Below, one piece after another: positions 32,334-41,318 of a DNA stretch of 64,000 bases. Source of the DNA: Nevskiaceae bacterium. Its GTDB lineage: Bacteria > Pseudomonadota > Gammaproteobacteria > Nevskiales > Nevskiaceae. The stretch spans positions 90,005-154,004 of the forward strand of contig SCVA01000057.1 of assembly GCA_004297005.1 (NCBI GenBank). The letters run 5' to 3'. A model generated the notes under the pieces. That model was not told where the DNA came from, made no database searches, and saw nothing but the letters and a program-made list of their open reading frames with translations. A program made the position numbers and the translations under genes. Numbering within the stretch: position 1 is the stretch's first letter; each line of letters opens with the position of its first letter.

Positions 32334-33170
32334 ATGTCCGTGCTTCCCATCCGCCGCGATCTGCGTTTCACGCTACCGGCCGAGCGCATCGGCGACTGGC
32401 ACGGCCGCGGCCCGCTGGTCACGCAGTTCGTCAACACCCTGTCGCTGTTCTTCCCGGTCGGCGAACGCTTCTTCATCCAGTCGGTACGCCACTACCGCGA
32501 CCAGATTCGCGACCCCGAACTACAGAAAGCGGTGACCGCCTTCATCGGCCAGGAAGCCATGCACGGCCGCGAGCACGAGGACTACAACGATCTGATGCAG
32601 GCGGCCGGCATGCCCGCCGCTGCGCTCGAAGATCAGGTGCGCTGGTTGCTGGAACGGATCAAGGCGGCGGCGCCAGCATCCACGCAGTTGGCAATCACCA
32701 TCGCGCTGGAGCATTACACCGCGCTGCTGGCCGACTGGGTGCTGTCGGTGGACTCGGTGACCCGTGATGGCGAACCCCATTACATTTCGCTTTGGCGCTG
32801 GCACGCCCTAGAGGAAACCGAGCACAAGGCCGTCGCCTACGATGTCTGGCAGGCGGTGATGAAGGACAAACCGCGCGCCTATGCCGAGCGCGCGGCGGTG
32901 CAATTGGTCGCCACCTCGCTGTTCATGCTGCTGGTGGCGATCTACACGGTGCGGATGGCGCGGGCCAACCCGAAGGCACGCGGGTTCAGGCAGTGGCGCG
33001 AACTGGCCAGCTTCCTGCTTGGCCGCAAGGGCTTCCTGCGTCGCTCCTTCCGGCCCTGGCTGGACTACTTCAAGCCCGGCTTCCATCCCTGGCAGCACGA
33101 CAATCGTCACTTTCTGGCCGAGATCGAGGGCTTCGTCCGAGAACACGACCGGCTTGCCGCCGCAGCCTGA
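32334..33170 (+). CDS. PF10118-family metal-dependent hydrolase
   Basis: The 278-residue protein contains repeated helical metal-ligand motifs: GQEAMHGREHEDYN, ALEHYTALLADW and WHALEETEHKAVAYDVW. Together these form a di-iron-like His/Glu set of the PF10118 family. Members are annotated as predicted metal-dependent hydrolases; no reaction is established that I know of. A hydrophobic helix (about residues 190-212) may contact the membrane. An AAAGGAG site lies 6 nt before the ATG at 32334. It is divergent from the hydrolase-merR pair. Confidence 0.85.
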   Translation: MSVLPIRRDLRFTLPAERIGDWHGRGPLVTQFVNTLSLFFPVGERFFIQSVRHYRDQIRDPELQKAVTAFIGQEAMHGREHEDYNDLMQAAGMPAAALEDQVRWLLERIKAAAPASTQLAITIALEHYTALLADWVLSVDSVTRDGEPHYISLWRWHALEETEHKAVAYDVWQAVMKDKPRAYAERAAVQLVATSLFMLLVAIYTVRMARANPKARGFRQWRELASFLLGRKGFLRRSFRPWLDYFKPGFHPWQHDNRHFLAEIEGFVREHDRLAAAA

Positions 33171-33188
33171 GCCTTCAAGCTCCCACCC

Positions 33189-33215
33189 GCCGCCCCCGGA
33201 AACCCCGGGGGCGGC
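33189..33215 (+). terminator. Intrinsic terminator after the PF10118 gene
   Basis: The stem GCCGCCCCCGG/CCGGGGGCGGC (33189-33199 with 33205-33215) is 11 bp with a 5-nt loop and is followed by TTTGTATT. It sits 19 bp past the stop codon. Confidence 0.75.
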
Positions 33216-33292
33216 TTTGTATTGGCAGCGAGCCAGTGCAGCGGGCAGACTGCCGCACCAAAGAATCCCAATAAAGATCTGGAGGAGATTGC

Positions 33293-33643
33293 ATGCGCGA
33301 TCACGTCGGCGCCCCTATTGATGCCAAGCTGGCCGAAAGGGCTGTCGCCATCGCCAACCGGATTCGCAGCGGCTCGATCAGGCCACAACAGGCCGATGAG
33401 GTGGTGAAGGTCGTTTGCGAGATGACCGAGGCGGCGATGACCCACTTCTTCGTCAAGCCGGTGAAGGACTTCGGCGGTGGCATCACCATGCGTGGTCTGG
33501 CCGAGATGGGCGTCAGCGGCAGTGTTCGCGCGGTGCATTTCGGGCTGGGCAAGATCCTGCACAAGCTCGATCAGCGGCAGTGGGTAATGGTCGCCGATTT
33601 CCTCGATCAGTCGCTGGTGGAAGTGAGCGGTCGGCCGCAGTGA
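33293..33643 (+). CDS. Small protein of unknown function coupled to acyl-CoA ligase
   Basis: This 116-residue, mostly helical protein has no signal peptide. Recognisable segments are AIANRIRSGSIRPQQADEVVKVVCEMTEAAMTHFF and HFGLGKILHKLDQRQW. I recognise no family. A strong GGAGGAG site precedes the ATG, and its TGA overlaps the GTG of the acyl-CoA ligase (GTGA), so the two proteins are probably made together. Helical content and context would fit an accessory or lipid-droplet-like protein, but this is a guess. Confidence 0.8.
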   Translation: MRDHVGAPIDAKLAERAVAIANRIRSGSIRPQQADEVVKVVCEMTEAAMTHFFVKPVKDFGGGITMRGLAEMGVSGSVRAVHFGLGKILHKLDQRQWVMVADFLDQSLVEVSGRPQ

Positions 33644-35442
33644 GCAACGACAATAGCGTCCGCCTGCTCGACATCGCGCGCGGCGCGCTCTCCGGACTGG
33701 GCGACGCCCTCACCGTCAATCGCGGGCTGCTCCGCCTGGCATTTGCCAACCCGGAAAAACCCGGCTCCATCGGCCTGCTGGTGCAACAGCAAGCCGAGCG
33801 CTATCCCGAGAACCTGGCACTGCGCTTCGAGGACCGCGCCTGGACCTATGCCGGCTTCAATGCCTGGGTCAATCGCATCGCCCAGGTACTCAAGGCTCAG
33901 GGCGTGCAGCCCGGCGAGGCGGTGGCGATCCTGATGGAGAACCGCCCGGAAACCCTGGCCTGCGTGGCCGCCACGGTAAAGCTGGGCGCCATCGCCGGCT
34001 TGCTCAACCCGCAGCAACGTGGCGAGGTGCTGGCGCACAGCCTCAAGCTGACCCACGCGCGCCTGCTGATCGTCGGCGAGGAATGCGAGGAGGCGATCCT
34101 CAGTACCGGTCTGAAGCCCGGCGAAGATGGCGACAGGCCCTGGCTCTGGGATGGCGATGGTCACGCGCCCGCGTACTGGCTGGACCTGCGCGCGCTGAGC
34201 CGGGACGCCGACGAGAGCAATCCACCCGAAACCGAGAAGGTGCTGCAGAAGCAGACCGCCTTCTACATCTTCACCTCCGGCACCACCGGCCTGCCCAAGG
34301 CCAGCCGGATGACCCACTACCGCTGGCTGCGCGGCGCCGCCGGCCTGGGCCAGATGGCGCTGCGCCTGAAGGCCGACGACGTCTTCTATTGCTGTCTGCC
34401 GCTCTACCACAACAACGCGCTGACGGTGAGCTGGGGTTCGGTGCTGGTCAGCGGCTCCTGCCTGGTACTGGCGCGCCGCTTCAGCGCCTCGCGCTTCTGG
34501 GACGACATCCGCCGCTACGACATCACCGCCTTCTGCTACATCGGCGAGTTGCTGCGCTACCTGCTGCTGCGCCCAGAAGCTGCCAGTGACCGTGAGCACC
34601 GGGTGCGCCTGATCGTTGGCAACGGCCTGCGCGCCGAGTTGTGGGACGCCTTTGAGCAACGCTTCAACATCCACCAGATCAACGAGTTCTACGGCGCCAG
34701 CGAGTCCAATGCCGCCTTCATCAACGGTTTCGGCCTAGCCAAGACCGCCGGATTCTGCCCCCTACCCTTCGCCATCGTCGAATTCGATGGCGAGACCGAA
34801 ACACCCGTGCGCGACGGTGCTGGCCGCATGCGACGGGTGGCGCGTGGTGGCATCGGCCTGCTGATCACCGAGGTCGGCAGCAAGACCCCCTTCGACGGCT
34901 ACACTGACCGCAAGGCCAGCGAGGCCAAGCTGCTGCGCGACGTGTTCAAGCCCGGCGACTGCTGGGTAAACAGCGGCGATCTGGTGCGCGACCAGGGCTG
35001 GCGCCATATCCAGTTCGTCGACCGGGTCGGTGACACCTTCCGCTGGAAGGGCGAGAACGTCGCCACCACCGAGGTCGAGGCCGCCTTCGAGGGCTTTCCC
35101 GGCATCGAGGAGACTGTGGTCTACGGCGTGCAGCTAGCCAATGCCGACGGCCGCGCCGGCATGGCGGCACTGACCGGGCTCAGCGAGATCAACGGTGCGG
35201 CGCTGGCGCGGCACCTGCTGGAGCGGCTGCCGGCCTATGCCGTGCCGCTGTTCTTGCGCCTGCGTGACGCACAGGAGACCACCAGCACCTTCAAGTTCCG
35301 CAAGGTAGACCTGAAACGCGAGGGCTGCGACCCGGCACTGGTCCGGGAACCCCTCTATGTACTGGCCGACCCCGCGCGCGGCTATGAGCCGCTCAGCCCG
35401 GCGCTCTACCGGCGCATCCTCGACGGCCAACTGCGTCTCTAG
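33640..35442 (+). CDS. Very-long-chain acyl-CoA synthetase (FATP/FadD6-type)
   Basis: The 600-residue AMP-forming ligase activates fatty or steroid acids to CoA thioesters. It has the P-loop IFTSGTTGLPKAS, the segment INEFYGASESN (A5-like) and DRVGDTFRWKGENVATTEVE (A8 hinge). The 'DTFRWKGENVAT' form is typical of the VLACS/FATP subgroup and differs from the common FadD 'FKYKG'. Translation begins at GTG (33640), overlapping the preceding gene by 4 bp. It would feed the two acyl-CoA dehydrogenases encoded downstream. Confidence 0.93.
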   Translation: MSNDNSVRLLDIARGALSGLGDALTVNRGLLRLAFANPEKPGSIGLLVQQQAERYPENLALRFEDRAWTYAGFNAWVNRIAQVLKAQGVQPGEAVAILMENRPETLACVAATVKLGAIAGLLNPQQRGEVLAHSLKLTHARLLIVGEECEEAILSTGLKPGEDGDRPWLWDGDGHAPAYWLDLRALSRDADESNPPETEKVLQKQTAFYIFTSGTTGLPKASRMTHYRWLRGAAGLGQMALRLKADDVFYCCLPLYHNNALTVSWGSVLVSGSCLVLARRFSASRFWDDIRRYDITAFCYIGELLRYLLLRPEAASDREHRVRLIVGNGLRAELWDAFEQRFNIHQINEFYGASESNAAFINGFGLAKTAGFCPLPFAIVEFDGETETPVRDGAGRMRRVARGGIGLLITEVGSKTPFDGYTDRKASEAKLLRDVFKPGDCWVNSGDLVRDQGWRHIQFVDRVGDTFRWKGENVATTEVEAAFEGFPGIEETVVYGVQLANADGRAGMAALTGLSEINGAALARHLLERLPAYAVPLFLRLRDAQETTSTFKFRKVDLKREGCDPALVREPLYVLADPARGYEPLSPALYRRILDGQLRL

Positions 35443-35549
35443 GGCGGGCGTTGACCTCAGCGCCCGATGCCGCGGTCCTCGGGCCATACACGTTGACCGG
35501 AGGCTCTGCGAGTCTGCGCGGCAATCCGATCCACTACCGCGAATCCCGT

Positions 35550-36059
35550 ATGAAGGTCCAACTCTCCATCGAACGCAGCCTGCCGGTCCCGGCCAGCGCC
35601 GACGAGGTCCTGGCGCTGTTCGACGACCTGGAAACCACCATCGGCCGCTTCCCCAAGCTCAAGAAGCTGAGCCACCTCGGCGGCAAGCGCTACCGCTGGG
35701 ACATGGACATCATCGGTTCGCGCATCGCCAACATCGCGCACAGCGTCAGCTACGGCGCCGAGTACCACATCAATGGCGAGGCCGGCGAACTGCGCTGGAC
35801 CGCCCTACCGGATGTCGGCAATGCCCGTATCGAGGGCGCCTTCCGGGTACGTGAATCCGCCGAGGGCGCAACGCTGAGCTTCCAGGTGCGTGGCGAGTTG
35901 CACGATGTGCCGGTGCCACTGGTGTATCGCCTGGTGGCGCCGGCCTTCATCCAGGGCAAGTTCACCGCCCTGGTCGATCGCTTTCTGGAACACACCCGCA
36001 GCGCCTTGCAGGAAGCCCCGGCCGCGAAGAAACCGGCGCGAAAGAAAGCCGCCCGCTGA
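35550..36059 (+). CDS. SRPBCC-family (START-like) protein
   Basis: The 169-residue protein begins MKVQLSIERSLPVPASADEVLALFDDLE and has the helix-grip pattern of polyketide cyclase/coenzyme Q-binding (SRPBCC) proteins, which hold hydrophobic ligands. It ends in a Lys/Ala-rich tail (AAKKPARKKAAR). The frame extends upstream to a TTG at 35451 with no similarity, so the ATG at 35550 is preferred although no ribosome-binding site is evident. Its position between acyl-CoA ligase and dehydrogenases suggests a ligand-binding role in the pathway. Confidence 0.75.
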   Translation: MKVQLSIERSLPVPASADEVLALFDDLETTIGRFPKLKKLSHLGGKRYRWDMDIIGSRIANIAHSVSYGAEYHINGEAGELRWTALPDVGNARIEGAFRVRESAEGATLSFQVRGELHDVPVPLVYRLVAPAFIQGKFTALVDRFLEHTRSALQEAPAAKKPARKKAAR

Positions 36060-36100
36060 GCGGCAGCCCCGGCCTACGCGCCGGCTGAGGAGGAGAAGCG

Positions 36101-37420
36101 ATGAGCGTCCCCGAGAAGACCATGGGCTTCGGGCTCAAGGTGCTGAACCGCTTCGCCGGCCTGTCTCTGGTCGACAAGCTCAAGCTGCGCAAGCCCTCCG
36201 AGCAACTGCTTTACCAGGCCACCCGGGCCGGCTTCGTCGGCATCGGCGCCGCCGCCCGCAGCTTCGCGGCCGTGAACAAGCTGGTGCGGCCGGCGCGACT
36301 CACACCCGGCCGGGAGCGCGAGCTGTTCGACCTCACCCCCAGCGAAGAGCAGCAGATGCTGCGCGAGGCCGTGTCGGCCTTTGCCGATGGCGAGCTGCGC
36401 GGCGCGGCGCAGGCCGCCGACGGCGCCTGCGCAGCGCCCAAGGAACTGCTGCAGGCCGCCGGCGAAATCGGCATTGGCCTGATCGGCCTGCCCGAGGAAG
36501 TCGGCGGCGCCGGCAGCGAACGCTCGGTGGTCAGCAATGTGCTGGTCGCCGAGGCCCTGGCGCATGGTGACCTGGGCCTGGCGGTGGCGATCCTCGCCCC
36601 CGGTGCGGTCGCCAATGCCCTGGTGCTCTGGGGCGATGAAGCACAGCAGGCCAAGTACCTGCCGGCCTTCGCCGCCAGCCACGCGCCGGCCGCCGCGCTG
36701 GCGGTGCAGGAGCCGCGCGCGCTGTTCAACCCCTTCGCACTCAAGACCAGCGCCCGCCGCGAGCGCGACGGCAGCTACCTGCTGGAAGGCCTGAAGTCGC
36801 TGGTGCCGCGGGCCGCCGATTGCGAGCTGTTCCTGGTTGCTGCCCAGCTCGAAGACCACGGCCCGGCGTTGTTTCTGGTCGAAGGCGCCACGCGCGGCTT
36901 GAGCGTGCGCGCCGAGCCGGCGATGGGCCTGCGCGCCGCCGCCACCGCGCAACTGCAACTGCACCGGGTGCGCGTCGGCGCCGAGGCCTTGCTGGCCGGC
37001 GGCGACGCCGCCATCTATCGGGACTGCATCCAGCTCTCGCGTCTGGCCTGGAGCGCGCTGGCGGTCGGCTGCGGGCAGGCGGTGCTCGACTATCTGATCC
37101 CTTACGTGAACGGCCGCGTCGCTTTCGGCGAACCCATCAGCCACCGCCAGGCAGTGGCCTTCAGCGTCGCCGACACCGCGATCGAGCTGGAAGGCTTGCG
37201 ACTGACCACCCTGCGCGCCGCCTCGCGTGCCGAACGCGGGCTCGACTTCGCCCGCGAAACCGCCCTCGCCCGTCGGCTCACCGCCGAGCAGGGCGCGCGC
37301 ATCGCCAGCGACGGGGTGCAGTTGCTCGGCGGTCATGGGTTTACCAAGGAGTACCCGGTGGAGCGTTGGTACCGCGACCTGCGCGCGGCCGGATTTATGG
37401 AAGGCGTCGTGCTGGTCTAG
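36101..37420 (+). CDS. Acyl-CoA dehydrogenase (first of pair)
   Basis: The 439-residue flavoprotein has the ACAD middle domain and a C-terminal helical bundle with GVQLLGGHGFTKEYPVERWYRD. The residue aligned with the catalytic base of medium-chain dehydrogenases is the Glu in GFMEG near the C terminus. The first 60 residues (FGLKVLNRFAGLSLVDKLKLRK...) are an amphipathic extension absent from short-chain enzymes. AGGAGGAG precedes the ATG. The next gene, 9 bp on, is a second and different dehydrogenase, so the pair may form a heteromer or act on successive chain lengths. Confidence 0.9.
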   Translation: MSVPEKTMGFGLKVLNRFAGLSLVDKLKLRKPSEQLLYQATRAGFVGIGAAARSFAAVNKLVRPARLTPGRERELFDLTPSEEQQMLREAVSAFADGELRGAAQAADGACAAPKELLQAAGEIGIGLIGLPEEVGGAGSERSVVSNVLVAEALAHGDLGLAVAILAPGAVANALVLWGDEAQQAKYLPAFAASHAPAAALAVQEPRALFNPFALKTSARRERDGSYLLEGLKSLVPRAADCELFLVAAQLEDHGPALFLVEGATRGLSVRAEPAMGLRAAATAQLQLHRVRVGAEALLAGGDAAIYRDCIQLSRLAWSALAVGCGQAVLDYLIPYVNGRVAFGEPISHRQAVAFSVADTAIELEGLRLTTLRAASRAERGLDFARETALARRLTAEQGARIASDGVQLLGGHGFTKEYPVERWYRDLRAAGFMEGVVLV

Positions 37421-37429
37421 GAGCCTCTG

Positions 37430-38650
37430 ATGATCAATCTCGAAGTCCCCCGCAAGTACGGCGCGCTGGTCAGCCAGGCGCATCAGGTGGCGACCAACAT
37501 CTTCCGCACGAATTCCCGCAAGTACGACCGCGCCGAGCACAGCTACCCGAAGGAGCTGGACATGCTCGCCTCGCTGCTCGACGGCCTGAATGCCGCCGGC
37601 GGTGCCGATGGCGCCGGAGCCGCCGGCGTGCGCCGCGACGCGGTGCAGGACAGCGGCAACCGCAACGGCAGCAACCTCGCCACCGTGCTCGGCGTGATGG
37701 AGCTGTGCTGGGGCGACGTCGGCCTGCTGCTGTCGATGCCGCGCCAGGGCCTGGGCAATTCCGCCATCGCCTCGGTGGCCAACGAAGAACAGCTCAAGCG
37801 CTTCGAGGGCCGCTGGGCGGCGATGGCGATCACCGAGCCGGGCTGCGGCTCGGACTCCGCCAACATCCGCACCACCGCCGTGCTCGACGGCGACCACTAT
37901 GTGCTCAACGGCGAGAAGATCTACGTCACCAGCGGCGAGCGCGCCGATCTGGTAGTGGTCTGGGCGACGCTGGACCGGAAGCTGGGGCGCGCGGCGATCA
38001 AGTCCTTCGTGGTCGAAAAGGGCACGCCGGGTTTCGAGCTGGTACGCCTGGAACACAAGCTCGGCATCCGCGCCAGCGACACCGCCGCCTTTCTGCTGAA
38101 GGACGTGCGGGTGCCGAAGGAAAATCTGCTCGGCTCGCCGGACGTGGACGTGCAGAAGGGCTTTGCCGGCGTGATGCAGACCTTCGACAACACCCGGCCG
38201 CTGGTCGCCGGCATGGCGGTGGGCCTGACCCGCGCCTGCCTGGAGGAGACCCGCAAGCTGATCGAGAATGCCGGCCTGGTGATCGACTACGCGCTGCCGG
38301 CGCACAGCCAGTCCTCGGCGGTGGCCGACTACCTGCGCATGGAAGCCGACTACGAGGCGGCGCGGTTGCTGACCCTGCAGGCGGCCTGGATGGCCGACAA
38401 CCGCCAGCCCAATTCGCTGCAGGCTTCGATGGCGAAAGCCAAGGCCGGGCGCAGCTGTGTAACGGTCGCGCTCAAGTGCGTGGAACTGGCCGGCAGCCTG
38501 GGCTATGCCGAAGGCGAGGAAGGCCCCGGCCTGCTGGAGAAGTGGGCGCGCGACGCCAAGATCCTCGACATTTTCGAGGGCACCCAGCAGATCCAGTTGC
38601 TGATCGTCGCGCGACGCCTGCTCGGCAAGACTTCGGCCGAGCTCAAGTAG
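37430..38650 (+). CDS. Acyl-CoA dehydrogenase (second of pair)
   Basis: The 406-residue enzyme shows AITEPGCGSDSANIRTTA (FAD and substrate-binding loop), YVLNGEKIYVTSGERADLVVVWA and a C-terminal IFEGTQQIQ containing the catalytic Glu. It is more canonical than the upstream partner. It would introduce the trans-2 double bond in acyl-CoA. The stop lies 8 bp inside the end of the convergent sulfotransferase gene. Confidence 0.93.
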   Translation: MINLEVPRKYGALVSQAHQVATNIFRTNSRKYDRAEHSYPKELDMLASLLDGLNAAGGADGAGAAGVRRDAVQDSGNRNGSNLATVLGVMELCWGDVGLLLSMPRQGLGNSAIASVANEEQLKRFEGRWAAMAITEPGCGSDSANIRTTAVLDGDHYVLNGEKIYVTSGERADLVVVWATLDRKLGRAAIKSFVVEKGTPGFELVRLEHKLGIRASDTAAFLLKDVRVPKENLLGSPDVDVQKGFAGVMQTFDNTRPLVAGMAVGLTRACLEETRKLIENAGLVIDYALPAHSQSSAVADYLRMEADYEAARLLTLQAAWMADNRQPNSLQASMAKAKAGRSCVTVALKCVELAGSLGYAEGEEGPGLLEKWARDAKILDIFEGTQQIQLLIVARRLLGKTSAELK

Positions 38651-39635
38651 GCCGCAGTCTGGACTCCGGCAAGGCCCCGCCGTCCAGCTCGGCTTCCTCC
38701 GCCCCGGGAACCAGCCCGCCGCTCGCGCGGGGCGCCTGTGCGGCGGCCACCTGTTCGCGCAATTGCTGGTAGGAGTACAGGTTGGCGCGCAGCCAGCGGC
38801 GGGTATGTGCGCTCAATGCCGAGTCACGCTTGTCTTCCGGTACCACTAGCCGGCCGCTGACCGCCGTCTGCTTCCAGGGCTCGCGCGACAGCCGCGCCAC
38901 ACCGATCTCCGGCGTCTCCCCGCCGGGCTGCAGTACAGCGATGCCGAGAAACTCGCAGATTCGCCGAAACTGCCCGGACAGATCGGCGATCAGGTCCTCG
39001 TAGAACAGCACCAGATGCCGCGGCGCGCCCGCGTAGCGGCGATGCACCTCGACGGAACGATTCCACTGACCGGCCCACCAGGCGAGGCAGTGATCGAAGG
39101 CATCCATTGCCTGTTCATAGCGCAGACCGGCGTCGACCAGGGAGGCGATCACGTCCTCTCCCCGTCGGACCAGGTGGATGCATCTGGCCCCAGGCACCAG
39201 CGCTTCGATGTAAGGGAGATATGCGAGGTGATTGGGCGTCTTCTCCAGCCACAGGCTGCGCCCTCTGGAAAGGGCAGCCGCATCCAACAGCTCGGTGAAC
39301 TGACGAACATAGGCGGCATAGCGCCAGCGCCAACACAACCGGGGCGCTGTCAGCCCGGTCGCTTCGGCGATCTCGTGCAGCTTGCGCGGCGCATTGCGCC
39401 GGGCGGCCCGACCCGCATAACCGAAGCGCCCACGCAGCTTCGGGGTCTCGCCACTGCGCACCCAACCGGAAAAACCGCCGACAGTGTCGTCAAAAAATGC
39501 GGTCTCCGGCAGCGACATTACCTGAGGATGTCGCGCCAGCAAGTCCTGGAGGAAGGTGGTGCCGGAGCGCGGACAACCGACGAGGAAGACACGGCCCGGA
39601 CTGCCTTCGGGCGAATTGGCTAGCGACGATCTCAT
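38643..39635 (-). CDS. Sulfotransferase family protein
   Basis: The 330-residue protein has the 5'-phosphosulfate loop FLVGCPRSGTTFLQDLL near its N terminus and a downstream IHLVRRGEDVIASLVDAG matching the 3'-phosphate-binding strand of PAPS-dependent sulfotransferases. These transfer sulfate from PAPS to hydroxyl or amino groups of lipids, carbohydrates or proteins; the acceptor is unknown. The ATG at 39633-39635 is preferred over an extension to 39794. Its end overlaps the end of the acyl-CoA dehydrogenase gene tail to tail. Confidence 0.85.
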   Translation of the reverse strand: MRSSLANSPEGSPGRVFLVGCPRSGTTFLQDLLARHPQVMSLPETAFFDDTVGGFSGWVRSGETPKLRGRFGYAGRAARRNAPRKLHEIAEATGLTAPRLCWRWRYAAYVRQFTELLDAAALSRGRSLWLEKTPNHLAYLPYIEALVPGARCIHLVRRGEDVIASLVDAGLRYEQAMDAFDHCLAWWAGQWNRSVEVHRRYAGAPRHLVLFYEDLIADLSGQFRRICEFLGIAVLQPGGETPEIGVARLSREPWKQTAVSGRLVVPEDKRDSALSAHTRRWLRANLYSYQQLREQVAAAQAPRASGGLVPGAEEAELDGGALPESRLRPT

Positions 39636-39802
39636 GAGGGTTCCCGGTCGGCCTTGAACTGTCGGGCTGAGCCAAGAACGACCTGCCCTCATCAACCGGG
39701 ATGCACGGCACTGATGATCGGTCGCAGGCGCGAACACCGCCTGCGCGCCCAATTTGGAACAAGGCGGTGTGCTCAGGCCGCCTTGTTTCCGCACCTCAAC
39801 CG

Positions 39803-41224
39803 CTACTTTCCGCGCGCGCGACGCTTCAAGTTGCTAGGGTCAAAGTAGCTGTCGGAGTAGCTGACCTCGAAGTCGGTCACCGCGTCCTCGTTGACCATGG
39901 TGGTCGCGAAGTAGCGGTTGGACTGCAAGTCGTAGATCAGCTCCGGAATGCCGGTGGTGGTGGGGATGAAGGGCGCGGTCAAGAGATGCGCCTCCTGCAC
40001 CTTCCACAGCGAACCGCGCGCATCGTAGTTGTCGATGCTGGAAATGCACCAGGAATCTTCGTCGACGTAGAAGGTGCGCCGGGCGAAGTTGTGGCGGGTA
40101 CCGGGTTTTAGCGTCGCCTCCACCACCCAGACGCGGTGCAGCTCGTAACGGGGGTATTCCGGATTGAGGTGGAAGGGCTTGAGCAGATCCTTGTACTTCA
40201 GCTTGGGACTGTTGATCTGGTAGGAGTTGTAGGGAATGTAGACCTCCTTCTTGCCCACCAGCTTCCAGTTGTAGCGGTCGAGCGCGCCGTTGAAGACGTC
40301 GATCTGGTCGTTGTACTGCTCGTTGTCGGTGCCCAGCGCCGGGTTGTCGTAACCGACATCGGGCGCGCGGGTGACCCGCGCCAGCCCCGGCGAATACAGC
40401 CAGGCGGCGCGGCCACCGCCCTCGGTGCCGGCGAACTCGTGCACCAGGGTGATCTGGCCGGCGACACGCGGCGGCGATACCACCTCGCTGAGATAGAAAG
40501 CAAACAGCTTGTTGTCGGCCGCCGGTGGATCCTTGAGGTTGGCGTACTTGAACTTCACGTCTTCCACCAGCTTGGTCAGCACGAAGCTGCCGTCGGGCTT
40601 GACGATGGCCTGGTTGTTGTAGCGCTTGGCCGCGGAACCACGGAACTTGAGCTTGTGGTTCCAGATCACCTCGGCGCCGTTCTTCGGGATCGGGAAGGGA
40701 AAACCCAGCTTCGCACCCTTGAGATCGTCGGTGCCGGTGAGCACCGCCGTGGTCGCGTTGGCAATGGTCGCGGCCTCAATCTCCTTCGGGTAATAGGCGG
40801 CGCGCACCGGCTTGTAGACCCTGAGCTTGTAGGTCGGGTACTTGCTCAGCATCGCCTTCTGCCCTTCGGTGAGCTTGTCGGCGTACTTGGCCATATTGGC
40901 CTTGTTGATCTCGAACAGTGGATTGACCGCCGCCGGATCAACGTTCTGCTTGAAGTCGTTCTCCAGCTTGTCCGGGTCCTTCTTGCGCAGCTCCTCCAGC
41001 CGAGCCCGGGTGTAGTGCTTGGTCTCCTCTGGGAAGTTCTTCTCGCCGGTGAACTCGGGAATCGAGCCATCCTTGTTGCCAGCGCGGATGGCGCCCACCG
41101 GCGTCAGCTCCTTGCCGAGCTTGGCAGCCTCTTCGGCGCTGACCGCGGCGAGCGCGGACGTGGTGGTTGCGGTGAACAGCAGGGCCCCTGCAAGCGCGCG
41201 TACGCGCCATAGCTGCGATCTCAT
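39803..41224 (-). CDS. DUF1329-family periplasmic/outer-membrane lipoprotein-like protein
   Basis: The 473-residue protein has a signal peptide (MRSQLWRVRALAGALLFT... ALA) and matches the DUF1329 family: AVSAEEAAKLGKELTPVGAIRAGNKDG, GGRAAWLYSPGLARVTRAP and YDLQSNRYF. Family members fold like LolA/LolB lipoprotein carriers and are repeatedly found with DUF1302 proteins in loci for growth on hydrophobic compounds. GGAGGAGACC precedes the ATG at 41222-41224. The DUF1302 partner is 1.3 kb away, on the other side of an AraC regulator gene. Confidence 0.92.
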   Translation of the reverse strand: MRSQLWRVRALAGALLFTATTTSALAAVSAEEAAKLGKELTPVGAIRAGNKDGSIPEFTGEKNFPEETKHYTRARLEELRKKDPDKLENDFKQNVDPAAVNPLFEINKANMAKYADKLTEGQKAMLSKYPTYKLRVYKPVRAAYYPKEIEAATIANATTAVLTGTDDLKGAKLGFPFPIPKNGAEVIWNHKLKFRGSAAKRYNNQAIVKPDGSFVLTKLVEDVKFKYANLKDPPAADNKLFAFYLSEVVSPPRVAGQITLVHEFAGTEGGGRAAWLYSPGLARVTRAPDVGYDNPALGTDNEQYNDQIDVFNGALDRYNWKLVGKKEVYIPYNSYQINSPKLKYKDLLKPFHLNPEYPRYELHRVWVVEATLKPGTRHNFARRTFYVDEDSWCISSIDNYDARGSLWKVQEAHLLTAPFIPTTTGIPELIYDLQSNRYFATTMVNEDAVTDFEVSYSDSYFDPSNLKRRARGK

Positions 41225-41318
41225 GGTCTCCTCCAACGATCGGTATTGTTTCAGCAAGCAATGGCGAGTTTAGGCAGATCGCCGTCCATCCGCGACGACC
41301 GTTTGGCGCCTACCCGAG

